A DNA stretch of 64,000 bases from Aquila chrysaetos chrysaetos. Its lineage: Eukaryota; Chordata; Aves; Accipitriformes; Accipitridae. The DNA lies in contig NC_044004.1 in the NCBI RefSeq assembly GCF_900496995.4, positions 49,630,224 to 49,694,223 on the forward strand. Direction: 5' to 3'. Positions within the stretch are counted from its first letter, which is position 1. Every line of letters starts with the position of its first letter. A program made the position numbers and the translations under genes. The notes beneath the pieces were generated by a model. That model worked only from the letters and a program-made list of their open reading frames with translations. It was not told the origin of the DNA and made no database searches. Positions 34,665 through 46,646 of this stretch are shown here, one piece after another.

Positions 34665-36447
34665 GTAAATTTGTCTTCTCGTGCATCAGAAGGATATTTT
34701 TAGGGCAGAGTCAACATTAACAAAACATTATTTGGAGGCCTGGGATGCCACATCCAGGACGTACTTCTCTGGTTGTAGTTGCACATTTGACAGATAGGAA
34801 AGGGATCCGGCCCCGGCCAGTGGGATCTGGGCACACACCTCTCCTTGGGCGGGAGCTAGTTCTGCTTCTTGGCACCTCCTGCTCACACTGCACACCCACG
34901 GGAGCCGCGGCACCGAGCTCCAGCTCCTGGCAGTGCCGGGAACGGCGTACAGGTGTAACCGTGCAGCTGCAAACACTTATTCTGTCTTTAAGCTCAATAA
35001 CTTCATGCAAGATGAATTTAATGCTTCTATTGCCTGTACTGCCCACAAGGTAAAGCTGCTAGGAGCTTCGATAAAATAAGAACAAGCAAAACCGTTTTAA
35101 GGAACACTTTTAAGGGATCCTGGAGGGTGTTGGCAGCTCTGAAGATATCACAGTAAATGAGCTAGGAATCCCATAGTCAGACTGCCTGGGTGCTGCGATA
35201 GGGAGAGCAGCGCTTCAGGAAGGTACCTTGATCTGTTAGCAAAGAAATCGGTAACTTGGAGTGTCAAGCCACAGAAAACAAACTGAGGTGTCATATTAAA
35301 ACCACGCGGTTGGTAAGTGATGTCCTGAAATGGTCATATCAGTGTCTCTACAGAACAAGAATGCAGCTGTAAGCTCCTCAGCCTGCAGACAGTGACATAT
35401 GTTCAACACAGATTTTAAGTCCATTTTTCAGGGAAGTTTTAGGCTGCACCTGCCTTATCACTGGGTCACCCTCGTAGCAAACTCCGAACTCACAACCAGG
35501 CACCTAGCTACCTGCCTGTTTCTGGGTGACCTGAAATGCAGGTACACTCTTCCGAGGGACGGGAAACGTGGTGCCTTGCAGGAGCACAATCGTGGGATCT
35601 CTTGCCCTGTGCTTATTGCGTGGGGCTGGGATTTTGGGCATCCTCAAGGCGGGGGCAGGCAGCTCTGTGGCCCTGGAGTGGCTCTGCAGTCAGAGAGTGC
35701 ACTGGAACAAGCAAGAGGTGTCAGCACCCATTGGCAACAATGAATTAAAAATAAGCTAATTTAAGACAGTATACAATGTGAATCCTATAGATAGTTCATT
35801 CTTTTTTGAGGGCTGAGGCTTTTCAGTCACTTGATTCCTGGAGAGGAAGTTATTTTTCTGAACAATAGCTGTTACACTATGTTTTTTTCCCCATCTTTAC
35901 TTTGTCTTGGGGTCATAACTAGCCTTGGATCCCTTTTGACATCTGGCTAGTTCAGCTTCATTTGCCTAACTGAGATTTAATCTGCCATGCGAGTCCATCC
36001 CCCACTTCTTCTCTCCATGAGCAGCTCCCAGGGTCTCCAGGCAGAGCCAAATTGCCTGCATGTAGTCTGCAGCAAAATGTCCCAACGCTTCCAGTAAACA
36101 GTTTTTTTCAGCAGTGGTTCCTTTTCAGGATACCATTTCTCTCACGACATCTGTTTTGCTCAGGGAAGCTTGCATCTGCCATGTCCTGCCCACCGCGGCG
36201 CTAACAGTCGGTTTCCTGCCAGCATGGCTGAGCTAATAATGAGCTGCTTTTAGTGTGTTCAAGATTAAAAATAATGGGTTCCTCTGAAAACTATAAACAG
36301 GATGTTTTGTCCTTCGTCTACAAGTTAACTATAATGCCTTTTGAAAATGCAACCTGTTTTACGTGACCCTAGTCAAGGTTTGCTTGTAGTCTGGACCCTG
36401 TATATACAAAGAGCAGAACTATGAACACCAACTTTTTTCTTTTCCAG
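34665..36447 (+). other. TMEM154: TMEM154 intron(s) between exon 2 and the YELGSENV-type exon
   Basis: The human protein carries about 13 extra residues at this junction, so a small phase 1-1 exon may be hidden here. Two candidates are given in findings. Direct splicing of the flanking exons is also in frame (G + AT = Asp). Confidence 0.7.
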
Positions 36448-36475
36448 ATGAGCTGGGAAGTGAAAATGTGAAAAG
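36448..36475 (+). CDS. TMEM154: TMEM154 cytoplasmic-tail exon (ELGSENVK)
   Basis: A 28-bp exon between a strong polypyrimidine acceptor (TTTTTTCTTTTCCAG) and the donor GTAAAG. It is entered in phase 1 and left in phase 2 and encodes ELGSENVK, identical to the human cytoplasmic tail. Short exons like this are missed by length-based gene calling. Identity and phase together make it secure. Confidence 0.93.
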
Positions 36476-37679
36476 GTAAAGTTTATGAACATGCCTTTTT
36501 TTTTTTTTTTTATACTCTTTTACTCCAACAGGATATTATGATTTTTGGCTCTTTTACCGCCTGTTTTAATTTAACCGTGCACTAAGCACCATTACCTTTT
36601 GCCATCAGTTGTTCTAGTTAACTATCTCTAGAGATGGCTAAAGTGTGACTTCAGTATCTAGCTGAAGGTGTAAGACTAGAGCAGAAGAACAGGAGTTACG
36701 TTGGCCAAGGTGAGCGCTGCCCCACAGGCACCCACCACCCACAGCCACCCACCCCTACGCCCGGTCCAGGCACCCGCGGCTCCACCAGACGCCAGAAGAC
36801 ATACAAGGTGCCCCGCGAGCAAAGGGGATCTGTTCCCAGGCTCATCACCGGCCTTCAGCTATTCAGAATAAGCTCTGTGCCTTGCTCCCCTGTTTTTCAA
36901 GTTCGTCTTCTCACTCTGAGGTGAGGCAGAAAGGCTCGCCCAGCCGCTGTGGAAGCAGTGCCTTAGCTGCTGGGAAAACGAGCCAAAAGCTACATGGGTC
37001 TTATCAGAGTGATAATTTTTATCATTACCTTTTATTGAGCTCCATCTTGCTAATCAATGCTGGAAGTTATTAAATTGGCTTCACGGGGGAAAAAAGGGGG
37101 TTTTGCTCAAAATATTTTTTCTACCGTGTGCCTCCAGGAACTATCAGGAAAGGGAAGCTAAACGGAGGCATTTAAATAAATGCAGGGTTACTCTACTCAT
37201 GACTTTTCCTTTTGAGGTTGCTGCCAATGTCAGTCACAGCCAGGACGAAACTGTAGGCCCTCTGCTTTTATCACTGGGGCAACGGGACTTTTGCCACGTG
37301 TTCCAGTAGGGCAGAGACAAACTATTTTATTTTTCAGTTTTCTATTTAGAGTAGGGACAGTTCTCAAATAGCTGCAGTGGTCCTGTGCTCTGGCATAGCC
37401 CCGACTGCACCGTCTGGTCCCTCTGCACGCCGTGTCCCAGCCAGCCCTACCTCTGCCCAGGACGGGCATCTCGCCGCCGCTCCTTCGCATCTATTTGCGG
37501 CCGTTTCATTCACACCCATGGGGCTGACATCTTCTCAGATTGCTAGGCTAGGGTGGCTTTCCAGAGTTTATCCACGTGTCTGGAATTATGAAAGACTCAT
37601 ACGAAATTACTACGTTGTAAGTTGTCTGAATTGAGCATTTTGTGTAATGCCTTTTTTTCCCCCCCTCCCTCCTCTCAAG
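36476..37679 (+). other. TMEM154: TMEM154 intron
   Basis: A 1.2 kb intron with a T-run just after the donor (36496-36511). It ends in a pyrimidine tract of T and C runs followed by CTCAAG. No coding content was seen. Confidence 0.85.
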
Positions 37680-37765
37680 TCCTATTTTTGAAGAAGACAC
37701 GCCCTCTGTTATGGAGATAGAAATGGAAGAGCTTGATAAATGGATGAACAGCATGAACAAAAATG
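37680..37765 (+). CDS. TMEM154: TMEM154 cytoplasmic-tail exon (PIFEEDTPSV)
   Basis: An 86-bp exon after CCTCTCAAG, entered in phase 2 (AG + T = Ser). It encodes PIFEEDTPSVMEIEMEELD followed by KWMNSMNKN, nearly identical to human TMEM154 and the best evidence for the gene. It is strongly acidic and probably a protein-interaction segment of the cytosolic tail. It leaves in phase 1 at AAT G|GTACAC, a weak donor that still restores Ala (G + CT) at the start of the next exon as in human. A second GT seven bases downstream is discussed in findings. Confidence 0.96.
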
Positions 37766-39314
37766 GTACACGGTAACCCCTCTACTCCGTCATCCCTCTC
37801 TTTCTAGCTGACGTAGATCCCATGCGTAGAAAATCAATGTAAGGCATTTTGCATGTGTGTCACTGCGTTTCCTACAACATTTTTAGTTGTGTTCTTGACT
37901 CCCTGCTACTAAAATAGCAGCACAAATGTCAGGGGTAGAATTGTTCAGAGGAGTATTTTAGTTTGTGTGGGAGCTTATTTTTAACATATGATGGAATATC
38001 ATAAATGTTTTGAGTTTCTAGTAGACACTTCTATTAAATACATGTATAGCTGTGAACAGTATTTATATTTCTAAATACACATTTTTAATGCTAAGTACTA
38101 GTTTCTCTGAAGCACCTAGTCCTTTCAGTCCTCAGAGTTTCCACAGTTCTGTGCTCCGCATTGTGCTGTTGTAGGAGAAACACACATTTACTCATAGTTT
38201 AGACCACCGTTTACTTAAAATTGCTGCCAGGATCCTATGAATACATCCCTCCCCTCTTTGTGTGTCCTTTCCCTTGCTTGCCATCTTTACTGCATGGAAC
38301 ACAAGCTGCTCTTTGCTGCCAGCAGCATTCACCATCTACATCCTCTCTGGGAAGTCTGTCAGTCCATAGAGCAATTAGTACCTGTGGTAACTACCACCAT
38401 CAGCATCTTCAGCTCCTTCATAGGTACTTCTAGGTATCTTGTATTTTTCCCCCCATTTTTCTCCCAGCTGAAATCTCCTGGTTAAAGTCTCTAAGGGCCC
38501 TGCATCCTCCTTCAAGGCTTTCCTTAAAAAATGCAGGTCTTTGGTAAGGTGTGAATTAACCGAGGCCTGATTTTGAACTGCTAACAGCTTTTCACTGGCT
38601 AGAACATGCTGAAACCCTGATATTTTTTTCATTCCTGATCCCTTGCCTTATATCCAAATGGCTCATTTGCCTGACCTCCTAGGGATGCTTTGTTTTTCAG
38701 GACATAAAAATCTTTGGAGCATTTCTTTGCATTAGCACAGTGCTCCACATGATGGGGTTTTGACCTTCGCGGTCCGTGAGCTCTAGCAGAAAACATGTGC
38801 TAAGCAGCAGTAGTGAAATAGAGACATTAAGTATAGTACATGGGGAAATAGTGCTGTAAAATATTTTTTTAAAATTCTGTGGACAGAAGGGAGCAAATAG
38901 TTTACATACAGGTCTTTTTTTGTCAGTGTTCCCTAAACCCCAGCTCCAAACTCCCAGCTGGACTATAAAGCACAGGTGCAACTATAAGCAGTGGAAGATT
39001 AACAAATGGTCCTCCCCATGGTAATTTATAGGAAACAGTCCTCAGAAGTAGTTCATTTGTATAGGTGTAAATAAACAACTGAAATATCTATATAATAAAG
39101 AAATTACGGCAACACCTATCAAAGGGAAAGAGGATTTAAAACATGTAACATTTGTGCTATGGGGACCATGCAGATTTTACAGATAAAAGGGTGCAGAAGA
39201 GCATCTGCAGTTTTATATTCTAGAGAGACTCGTGATAAAAATCGATGCAATTTTGAAATAAATGTAGAAGAACTGCCAGGAGTAACTATAGTCTTGTTTC
39301 TTACCCTTTTTCAG
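37766..39314 (+). other. TMEM154: TMEM154 intron
   Basis: A 1.5 kb intron, mostly AT-rich, ending in CCCTTTTTCAG. No further exon is recognised. Confidence 0.85.
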
Positions 39315-39375
39315 CTGACTGTGAATGTTTGCCTACTGTAAGAGAAGAAGAAAAAGAATCAATTGCCAACCCAAG
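39315..39375 (+). CDS. TMEM154: TMEM154 cytoplasmic-tail exon (ADCECLPTVREEEKES)
   Basis: A 61-bp exon between TTACCCTTTTTCAG and CCAAG|GTACTT, entered in phase 1 and left in phase 2. With the preceding G it reads ADCECLPTVREEEKES then IANP, closely matching the human tail. It has two cysteines close together (CEC) where I recall human having Phe-Glu-Cys. Confidence 0.93.
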
Positions 39376-42300
39376 GTACTTTTAATTCATTGTATTATTT
39401 GAAGAAATATGGTCAATGTCATTCCAAAATAATCAAATTTTTTAATATATAATCATAGAGTGATTCTTTGGTCTATTTAAGTTTTGAAGTTTTTACATAT
39501 AGGGACTTTGATTTCAACTTAAAAAAAAAGGTTTGATGCTCTTAGTTCTAAACTGGTCTCTGCCTGTAAATTGCACCGCTAAATAATCTTATAGTTGTAA
39601 ACCTGTGCGAGACAGACAACCAGATGGCACAGATGGAGTTTCACTCACTGATCAGACTTTAATCACAGTTTCCCAAGGTGTTAATAGAAGCGTTCAGCAC
39701 AACCTTCTCGGCACTCCTCACCGGCGCAGACACCCAGCTCCCCTCTGCCGCCAGGTGCCTATAGGTGCCTGAGAACCACTGCCAGATGTTTTGGCTGGAG
39801 CTGTGACCTGCCAGATGGGGGCTTGTCTGACCCCAAGAGAAACCCAAAGGATCTTCCCGGTGCCCCCGTGCAGCGCTCCCCCAGTGCTGGCGCTAGCTCG
39901 TGGTCCAAGCAGAGATCCCAGAGGGATGCAAAACCACAATCCTGACAGCTTGTAAACTTAAGAACTTTCTGGCTGGTTTCCTCAGGATTTTGGCCAGAAC
40001 CCCTAAACCCCTCTCAAACTCCCATTTTCCCTAATTAGAAATTCTGGTTCCAGCTGGAGGCAAGGGGCTGTACATCACCCTTGCCTGCACACTTGTGTTG
40101 CAGCTGCACTTTGGCGAGTGGGCAAAGCAGCTCCTCTGTGCCAGGTTATGATAACAAACAATTAAACCATCCTGTGTGCCAAGAAAATCCCTGGTGCTGC
40201 GGAAGCAGCAGACACAAGCAGGCAAGAGTGGGAGCAGGGAGGGATGGCAGGAGAAGGACCTAGGTCTTCCCTTTCCCATGGCACCAGGTAACTCAGCTCA
40301 ACATGCATCTCTGACAGAGCTGCACCTCCCACTGTAGACCACCATAATATCCCAGTCCCCCTCTTTTTTGAGTTTCCTTTCCCAGGAGTGAAATAGCAGT
40401 GATGATACTAAGTCATCACTGCTGGAGAGTTTGCAACTCAGTTGCTCCAAAGCTGCACAGTTTCAGGGTAGCTCTTGGATGGGGCTGCTCCACTGCAGCT
40501 ATTTGTACTTAAAAGGTTTCTGCTTGTGCCTATTGCAAGAGAAATCATTCTTGTTATGTTAGGGGGTTTTGAAGGTTTTTTTGTTGGGGTTTTTTTGGTG
40601 GTTTTTTTTTGTTTGTTTTTTTTGTTTTTTTTTTTTTTTTTTTTTAAATACTTAAATCCTAGGTTCCAGGTGCAAGCAAGAGCAATAGTTTTACCCTGAA
40701 CAGCTGGAAAAGATGCTGGGTTTGCTAGCCATCTGCGTCTTCCCTTCCAGCCTCTAAATGATAACGGAGAGTGGGAAAATTGCTAAGGAGAGGCAGCTAC
40801 ACAGTGGTTCTCTAAAAACAGATTTGCTGAGCATACCACTGACTATGCTAGGGAATATAGCACAAAGCATGCTTGAGCCATATGCTAACACCAGCACAAG
40901 TTAGACTATAAAAGGCTTTTTAGGTACGACACCCTGAGCATTAAGTTTACTTTCCAAAACTTAAACAGTTCATTTTCAGAAAAAAAATCATCATGACCTA
41001 CCAGCTTGAGCTGACATTTTAAATACCATCCTTACTACAGTGCTTTTGTACTGGATTTGCATTAACCCCATCAGAAGGTGGGGTATTTGCTCCTGACTGG
41101 CAAAAGGTACCTTTGGGCTACACCCTACCTCAAGTTCTCCACCTGTAAAATAGAGATATTGTCACTTCAAAGGACTATAGTGACCTTAAGCCTTGATGCG
41201 AAAAAGCAGCCCTGTTCAGATAAGTATGCTTCAGTCAGAGTGAAGGTACACACATTATTTCAGCATATTTCCTTATGACTGCTATCTTAGGATCAGACTG
41301 CAGAGAAACTTATGCCTCTAAATTGCAGGAAGGCAAACAAATGCAAATGAAAAGAGGAGATTTATCTCTAAAAACATTCAGAGCTGCTCAGGCAAAGGAT
41401 ATTAGTTGAATACAAAGTGCAAAATTATTAGGTTCAATTTCAGATTCTGAAAGACTGCTTTGTTTGGGCAAATTTCTTCTCAAATTATGGTAATTCTTCT
41501 TTTAGATTTTATTGATGATATTTCAAATATGGGAAACATCTCAAGGCCTCACTGAACACAGCTGGCTGAGTGTTGTTTTCCTGCTTCATAAAGATGCTGG
41601 GGGGAGTTCATCAAGACCCAAATGTTTTGAACTATGAATTGCTTTTGATAACATATCATTTTGAAAACATCTGAGACTAAACGTTTCAGGAATGACATTT
41701 TGACATTTTCAGAAAGAAAGTTGTTCCAAAACTACTTTTCAGAATAAGTTACTTTTTAATATAAAATTTTTGAAAGGTTTAAAGAACAAAACCCTGTGGT
41801 GGTAAAATATTTCTAAGTTAAGCGTTTCCCTTAACTCAAAAATACTTTTTCAAATTTCATTTTACATGAAATTTTGAAGCCTGCTTCATTTCAAAGTGAA
41901 AAGGTATCTGAAGTGGTGGGATTTCCTTGTAAACAAAAAAACCTCGTTCCGTTTATTTCTGCAGTTGAACCTTATCAGACCAAGATCTGCTGCTTTTCCT
42001 GACCAACCTCTTAGCTGAATAAATGATGTAATGAATAAATGAAAGACAACTATGTACAGATAAATAGATGTTTTCAGCAGCTCTTTTGAGGAAGAAAAAG
42101 TGAAAGGCTATGAAGTAAAAGGAAACAAAGCTATTATTATGGCAAAAATTGGTACTCATGAGCATCAAGGCTGCGGATTTGTGCACAAGAGGCAAGACAT
42201 GACAGCTCAGGCTCCTTTGTAGGTGGAGGTCATCTGCCTGGTGCATAAGCTAAGTTAAAAATATGCGTGTGTATATACATTTAAAATATATATATGTTTA

Positions 42301-43273
42301 AAATAATATATCTTGCCTTTGAAACCTAGCGTCAAACCCTGATCGTGCCCGAGCAGAGAACCACGAAACCTCCCCAGCCTCGCTGGGGCCGGGGTTCCCA
42401 TCCCGTGCACACAGGAGGGAGCAGGCGGGCGAGGGCTGATGCTCCTGTGGTGCACAAGCGGGTGCGAGGCCGATCTCTTCTCTGGGGACCTTTACTCCCT
42501 CGGCAAAACAGAAGCGCAGCCTGTCCCCTTCACAGCATGGGTCTTTGTAGGCAGCCGAGTTTAATCACACCTCCAGAGGGGGTTTGGTTTTCCTTGGGCA
42601 CTGCTGGGCACTGTCCTAGTCTTTCTGTCTGAAAAAGGGTGACTCTTCCTTACGGAGAGGTGTTCTGGGTGGGGAATAAGTCGGTACAGAAAGAAATACT
42701 CCTTTCCCAGACTGTGCCTCAGTTTGGCAAGGTACTTAAAAAAACACGTGAAATATTAAGATTACGAGTGGCCCTTTTAACTTCAGGGTTGGTTTAAACC
42801 CCTGCTGTTAATGCTGGCTGAAATCTAACCAGCCGATAAAAAATGTCGCATTTTTAATCTTGGCGTGAACCAAACATTTTTAAGAAAGTGCTAGGGAGCA
42901 AGCTAGCTAGGCAGAAACCAGTGGGACAAAGAGAAAATTCACCTGTTACAAGGCCAGGTTTAATACAAAAATTCCATCTGTAAGAAGTTATCCTCACCTG
43001 TGGAAAGAGGGCAGTTTGATTGCTCAGCCCTCACCTGGGAGCAGGACAAAAGGTGCACTGGGTAGCCACTAACCAGCAGAGAAATCAGAGCATCCCTTGC
43101 TGCCAGCACCTAGCACCACAGATAGGGTCAGTTCATGCATTGCACAGCTGACATTTGTTTTCTGATAACACGTTCTCATGGACTCCAGAGATACTCTTGC
43201 ATATTATTTCCTGCTGAGACAACTAACCCAACAGCATGACACTGGTGTTTTTTTCTTTTCCATGTATACGCAG
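39376..43273 (+). other. TMEM154: TMEM154 last intron
   Basis: A 3.9 kb intron holding a T-rich low-complexity block (40565-40645) and two GC/CpG-richer pockets (39640-39930 and 42340-42500). It ends CATGTATACGCAG at the last coding exon. No other exon is recognised. Confidence 0.8.
40565..40645. repeat. T-rich low-complexity block with GGGG interruptions
   Basis: T-runs of 7-20 bases separated by GG, GGGG and G. On the minus strand it reads as A-runs followed by CCCC, the same pattern as the other A(n)CCCC tracts. Confidence 0.85.
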
Positions 43274-43289
43274 TGATGGTGAATCATGA
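43274..43289 (+). CDS. TMEM154: TMEM154 last coding exon (SDGES-stop)
   Basis: The acceptor ATACGCAG is followed by T GAT GGT GAA TCA TGA. With AG from the previous exon this gives Ser-Asp-Gly-Glu-Ser-stop, where human ends Ser-Asp-Ser-Glu-Ser. It completes a protein of about 186 residues if no middle exon is used (human about 183). Only 16 coding bases, but phase, residues and position all agree. Confidence 0.85.
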
Positions 43290-43454
43290 AGTCAGAACAG
43301 CAAAGAACTGGTTGAAGGGAAGCAGCACACAAGCTAATGATCCTCCAGATATTGGATGAACTGGATTTAAATATTATTAATCTCAAAAGGCCAGAGAAGC
43401 AAATGCTTTTGTTGTGTCCAGCTACATACAGCCTTCAGAAAGGAAACATCACGA

Positions 43455-43491
43455 GGGGAAGAAAAAAAGAAAAGAAAAAAAAAAAGGAAAA
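43455..43491. repeat. A-rich (GAAAA)n tract
   Basis: Purine-only tract of A-runs separated by single or paired G, within the putative TMEM154 3' UTR. Confidence 0.85.
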
Positions 43492-43957
43492 GCACCATAG
43501 TAAGATTAGGGCTTGATTTAAATTCGTTCTGCAATGAGATTCATCACAAATCAACAGAAACTTTTTTTTCCCCCCCTCTAAAAGTTCTCAAGATAGTCCA
43601 TGTTTCTGTCTAGTTCTTCAGTTGTGTATCGTGCAGAACGACTTCTGTTCCAAGTCTCGTGGGTTTCTTTGTATTTTTTGTCGTTTTCTTTTTAAATATA
43701 AACAGCATCCATAATTCTGGACTACCCTGGTTTGGTGGACATGCAGCTCGTGCCTACGCCATGTTTGCTTTTCAATTTGCTTTTTGGTAACAGTGCACTG
43801 ATTTGCACAGGACTTCTGCTGGGGAGGTACCAGACTAGGACCGACAGACCAGCTCTGAGGACAGACAGAGCGGCTGAAAAGGCTTGCAAAGGATTTGATG
43901 GAAGCGACTGCAGCCCAACGAGGGCATGGTCTTTGTTGCATGCTTTCTGGTTTTCAA

Positions 43958-43963
43958 ATTAAA
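43958..43963 (+). terminator. TMEM154: Proximal TMEM154 poly(A) signal candidate
   Basis: ATTAAA about 670 bp after the stop, the commonest variant hexamer. Confidence 0.35.
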
Positions 43964-44511
43964 GGCATTGTAGAAGTAAAAAATATTATTTTGAGATTGC
44001 CTGTCAGTTCGTTATGTCCACAGATTAGTACTCTGGGCTAGCTCTCACCATTTAACCCTCCTCCCTGCCCAGTACTGTTCTCTAATGACCACCTACTTCA
44101 GGAATATTCAACATGAAAACATCTCTTTTTTAAAAATAAGACAGCTTGAAAAATTGAACAATTCAGCACCCAGACCAACCACAAGTTTAGATAGGTATGT
44201 GTTATGCATAACTACTTGGTCAAGGCTTTCAGATGCAGTAAGATTGCTGCTGCTTCTGGTTTTGAATATTGAGCTTGGAATACCTGAAAGACACCGACTT
44301 CTAAATGTGCCTGCTCGTCTTTAATTACACTTTAAAAAAAAAAAATCAGACTCCTGAGATACCTCAAGGTGAGAATATAAATATTGTAATCGCATCTGTT
44401 GATTTGAGGTGGCATATCTCTTATGGTTATAGTTTAAATATGTAACACAGACATGAAAGTGGATCCTTGTCTGTGCAAAGCTTCCCCTGCCTTATTTAAA
44501 ATATTAAATTC

Positions 44512-44556
44512 ACATCCTACCATATCTTATATCCTACCCTATCATATCCTACCTGT
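44512..44556. repeat. Degenerate ATCCTACCAT-type tandem repeat
   Basis: About four imperfect decamer units (CATCCTACCATAT, TTATATCCTACC, CTATCATATCCTACC). Confidence 0.7.
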
Positions 44557-46640
44557 CTTCATCTTTACTCAAATACATAATTTCTTTGCACTCAATACAT
44601 GTTTAATATGATCAGTTTTGTTTTGCCTGCAAATATGTCACTAATATGTTATCATGCATAACTTGGTTAAAGAGAGCAAACAAACACCCCAAGCCTCTGA
44701 GATGATGGCTAAGTGTCACTAACAGCTGACAAATACAGGACAGGAGAGTTCAGCTTTGAGTAATTGAGGATGTGTCAAAATATAACAGGAAAAAAATGAT
44801 TACAGCTAACCGTATTCATTCATTTCTGAATATGATTTGACTAGTAATTTCCCTGAAGAGTAAAAGATTTCTTCATTGTACCAAAACAATTTATTGGAAA
44901 TATTGGATTTAATGTGAGTGATAGTAAATTAATTTTCCCTGCTTGGATGATTTTTAACTTTGGAGAAATGTGTTTTAAGTTCATCTTTCAAGTTAAGTTT
45001 CATCTTTTTTTTTTTAAACATTTCCACAAATTCCTGACAGTAAACTCATTCTCTAGAATATCGATTTAAAATAATGCAATCACAAGGGGAAAAGAATGAA
45101 AGACTGAAATTTAGAAAACTAAAAAAAAAAGGAAGTGGGTATTTTCTGGTAGCAGCTTTGTTAGCAACTTCTTTCCAACAGACAAAGATGTTGTGCTCAG
45201 ACTTCCTACAGTTTGCAAAGCAGTAACCCAAAACAGAGAATGTTTTCTTTAAGGGTACAAGACCAAAAGATGTATTTTGGGACCATTACCAGCTGCGTGG
45301 TGGGAGGGCAACCAGTGGTGACTCAGCAGTTTGCGACGCCGGTGTCCAGCGGTGACTCTCACCCCACCTTGCTCCAGCCCACGCAGCTCCGCATCCAGCG
45401 GCCACCGCCTTCCCCCCAAAGAGAGCTGAAGCACAGCTGGGACATGAAGAATGGGAGTCCTTGCCTTTTTTTATTTTATTTTACACTTGTCATCGGTTCC
45501 TGGTCATTCCCTTTTACACCCAGTTTATCTCAATATTTTAATCTTGTAGGTGGATTGAATTACAGGGGATTTAGGTCACTTTACTCCTACATTAGTACGG
45601 CTAAAACATGGTAATATTCCAGTTTATGAGTATTACCTTTACACCTTCTGTTGATGCATCTTAATTTTCCCTAAATGATGCACACAGTCAGGTCCTCTAA
45701 ACAGCAAAACAAAAAGGACAACCAGACAGCAGATAAGATATTAGCAGATTTTAAAAATTATTTTAATATTGCCATGCACTACACAGGTATTTATGCCTCT
45801 ACTGTAATAGCATCATCATCAGCCTTATCTGAGCTGACCCATCTCACCATCATGGTGCAATATCTACCACCAACTGATAACTCAAGTTATTATCCCTCAG
45901 TAGAAATTGAGAAAAAGCATGCAAACAGAAAGTCACTTGCACTATGTATCATTCTAAAATGTTTAGCAAATGTGATGTTCCCTGAGGAACTGTTACCCCC
46001 TCTTCCATTTTCTTCAACTATTTCACTAGTTATCCAGCACTTCTCAAGACAATTCATCATCTAATTTACAGCGTGCAAAGCGTGAGCACTTTTTGTCCTA
46101 CAGAAGGCAGAAAAGCTACGGATCCAAAGGAGGAATTGTTTGAGCAATACATGGATAAAAAGAAGAGTAATTAAGAACCAACATCTCTCCTACATATGCT
46201 AAAAATCAATATCTCAGAGAATTTTTCAACAAAATAGAAATAACTCCTCTGTAAAGTTACAAACATAAGGTTACTGGCATTGCCAGCAGTTAATTAATAC
46301 CATAACAGTCCTGCACTTGTAAAGCACATAACCCTGACATTAACCTCAGCAAAAAAAGAACGTTGTTTTTAATTTCTAGGTTGTCATAAATCATGGATCC
46401 ATAGATAACTATTGATCTGAGATTAAAAAAGTAAATTGTTTTGCAGTGCTAAACCTGATCAAGGGCTATAAAAACAACTTTTGTTTACTTTCTGTATATG
46501 AAATTGCTGTATGTGCAGCTGTTTTATCAAATAGCTGTTTCAAATGATTTTGTAATGTAAAGATTTCAACATCATAATATCGCTTAATTGTATTTTTTAA
46601 AATTGTATTTTTAAAATTGAGATTTTAAAGAACTTTTTCT

Positions 46641-46646
46641 AATAAA
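46641..46646 (+). terminator. TMEM154: Distal TMEM154 poly(A) signal candidate
   Basis: AATAAA in an A/T-rich context, followed within 30 bp by a T-rich and GT-containing stretch. It would give a 3' UTR of about 3.4 kb. Confidence 0.45.

Noticed and set aside
45213-45614. 133-codon open frame to the right of the TMEM154 stop
   Set aside because: No domain or family resemblance, no supporting splice or promoter context, and it lies in the inferred 3' UTR.
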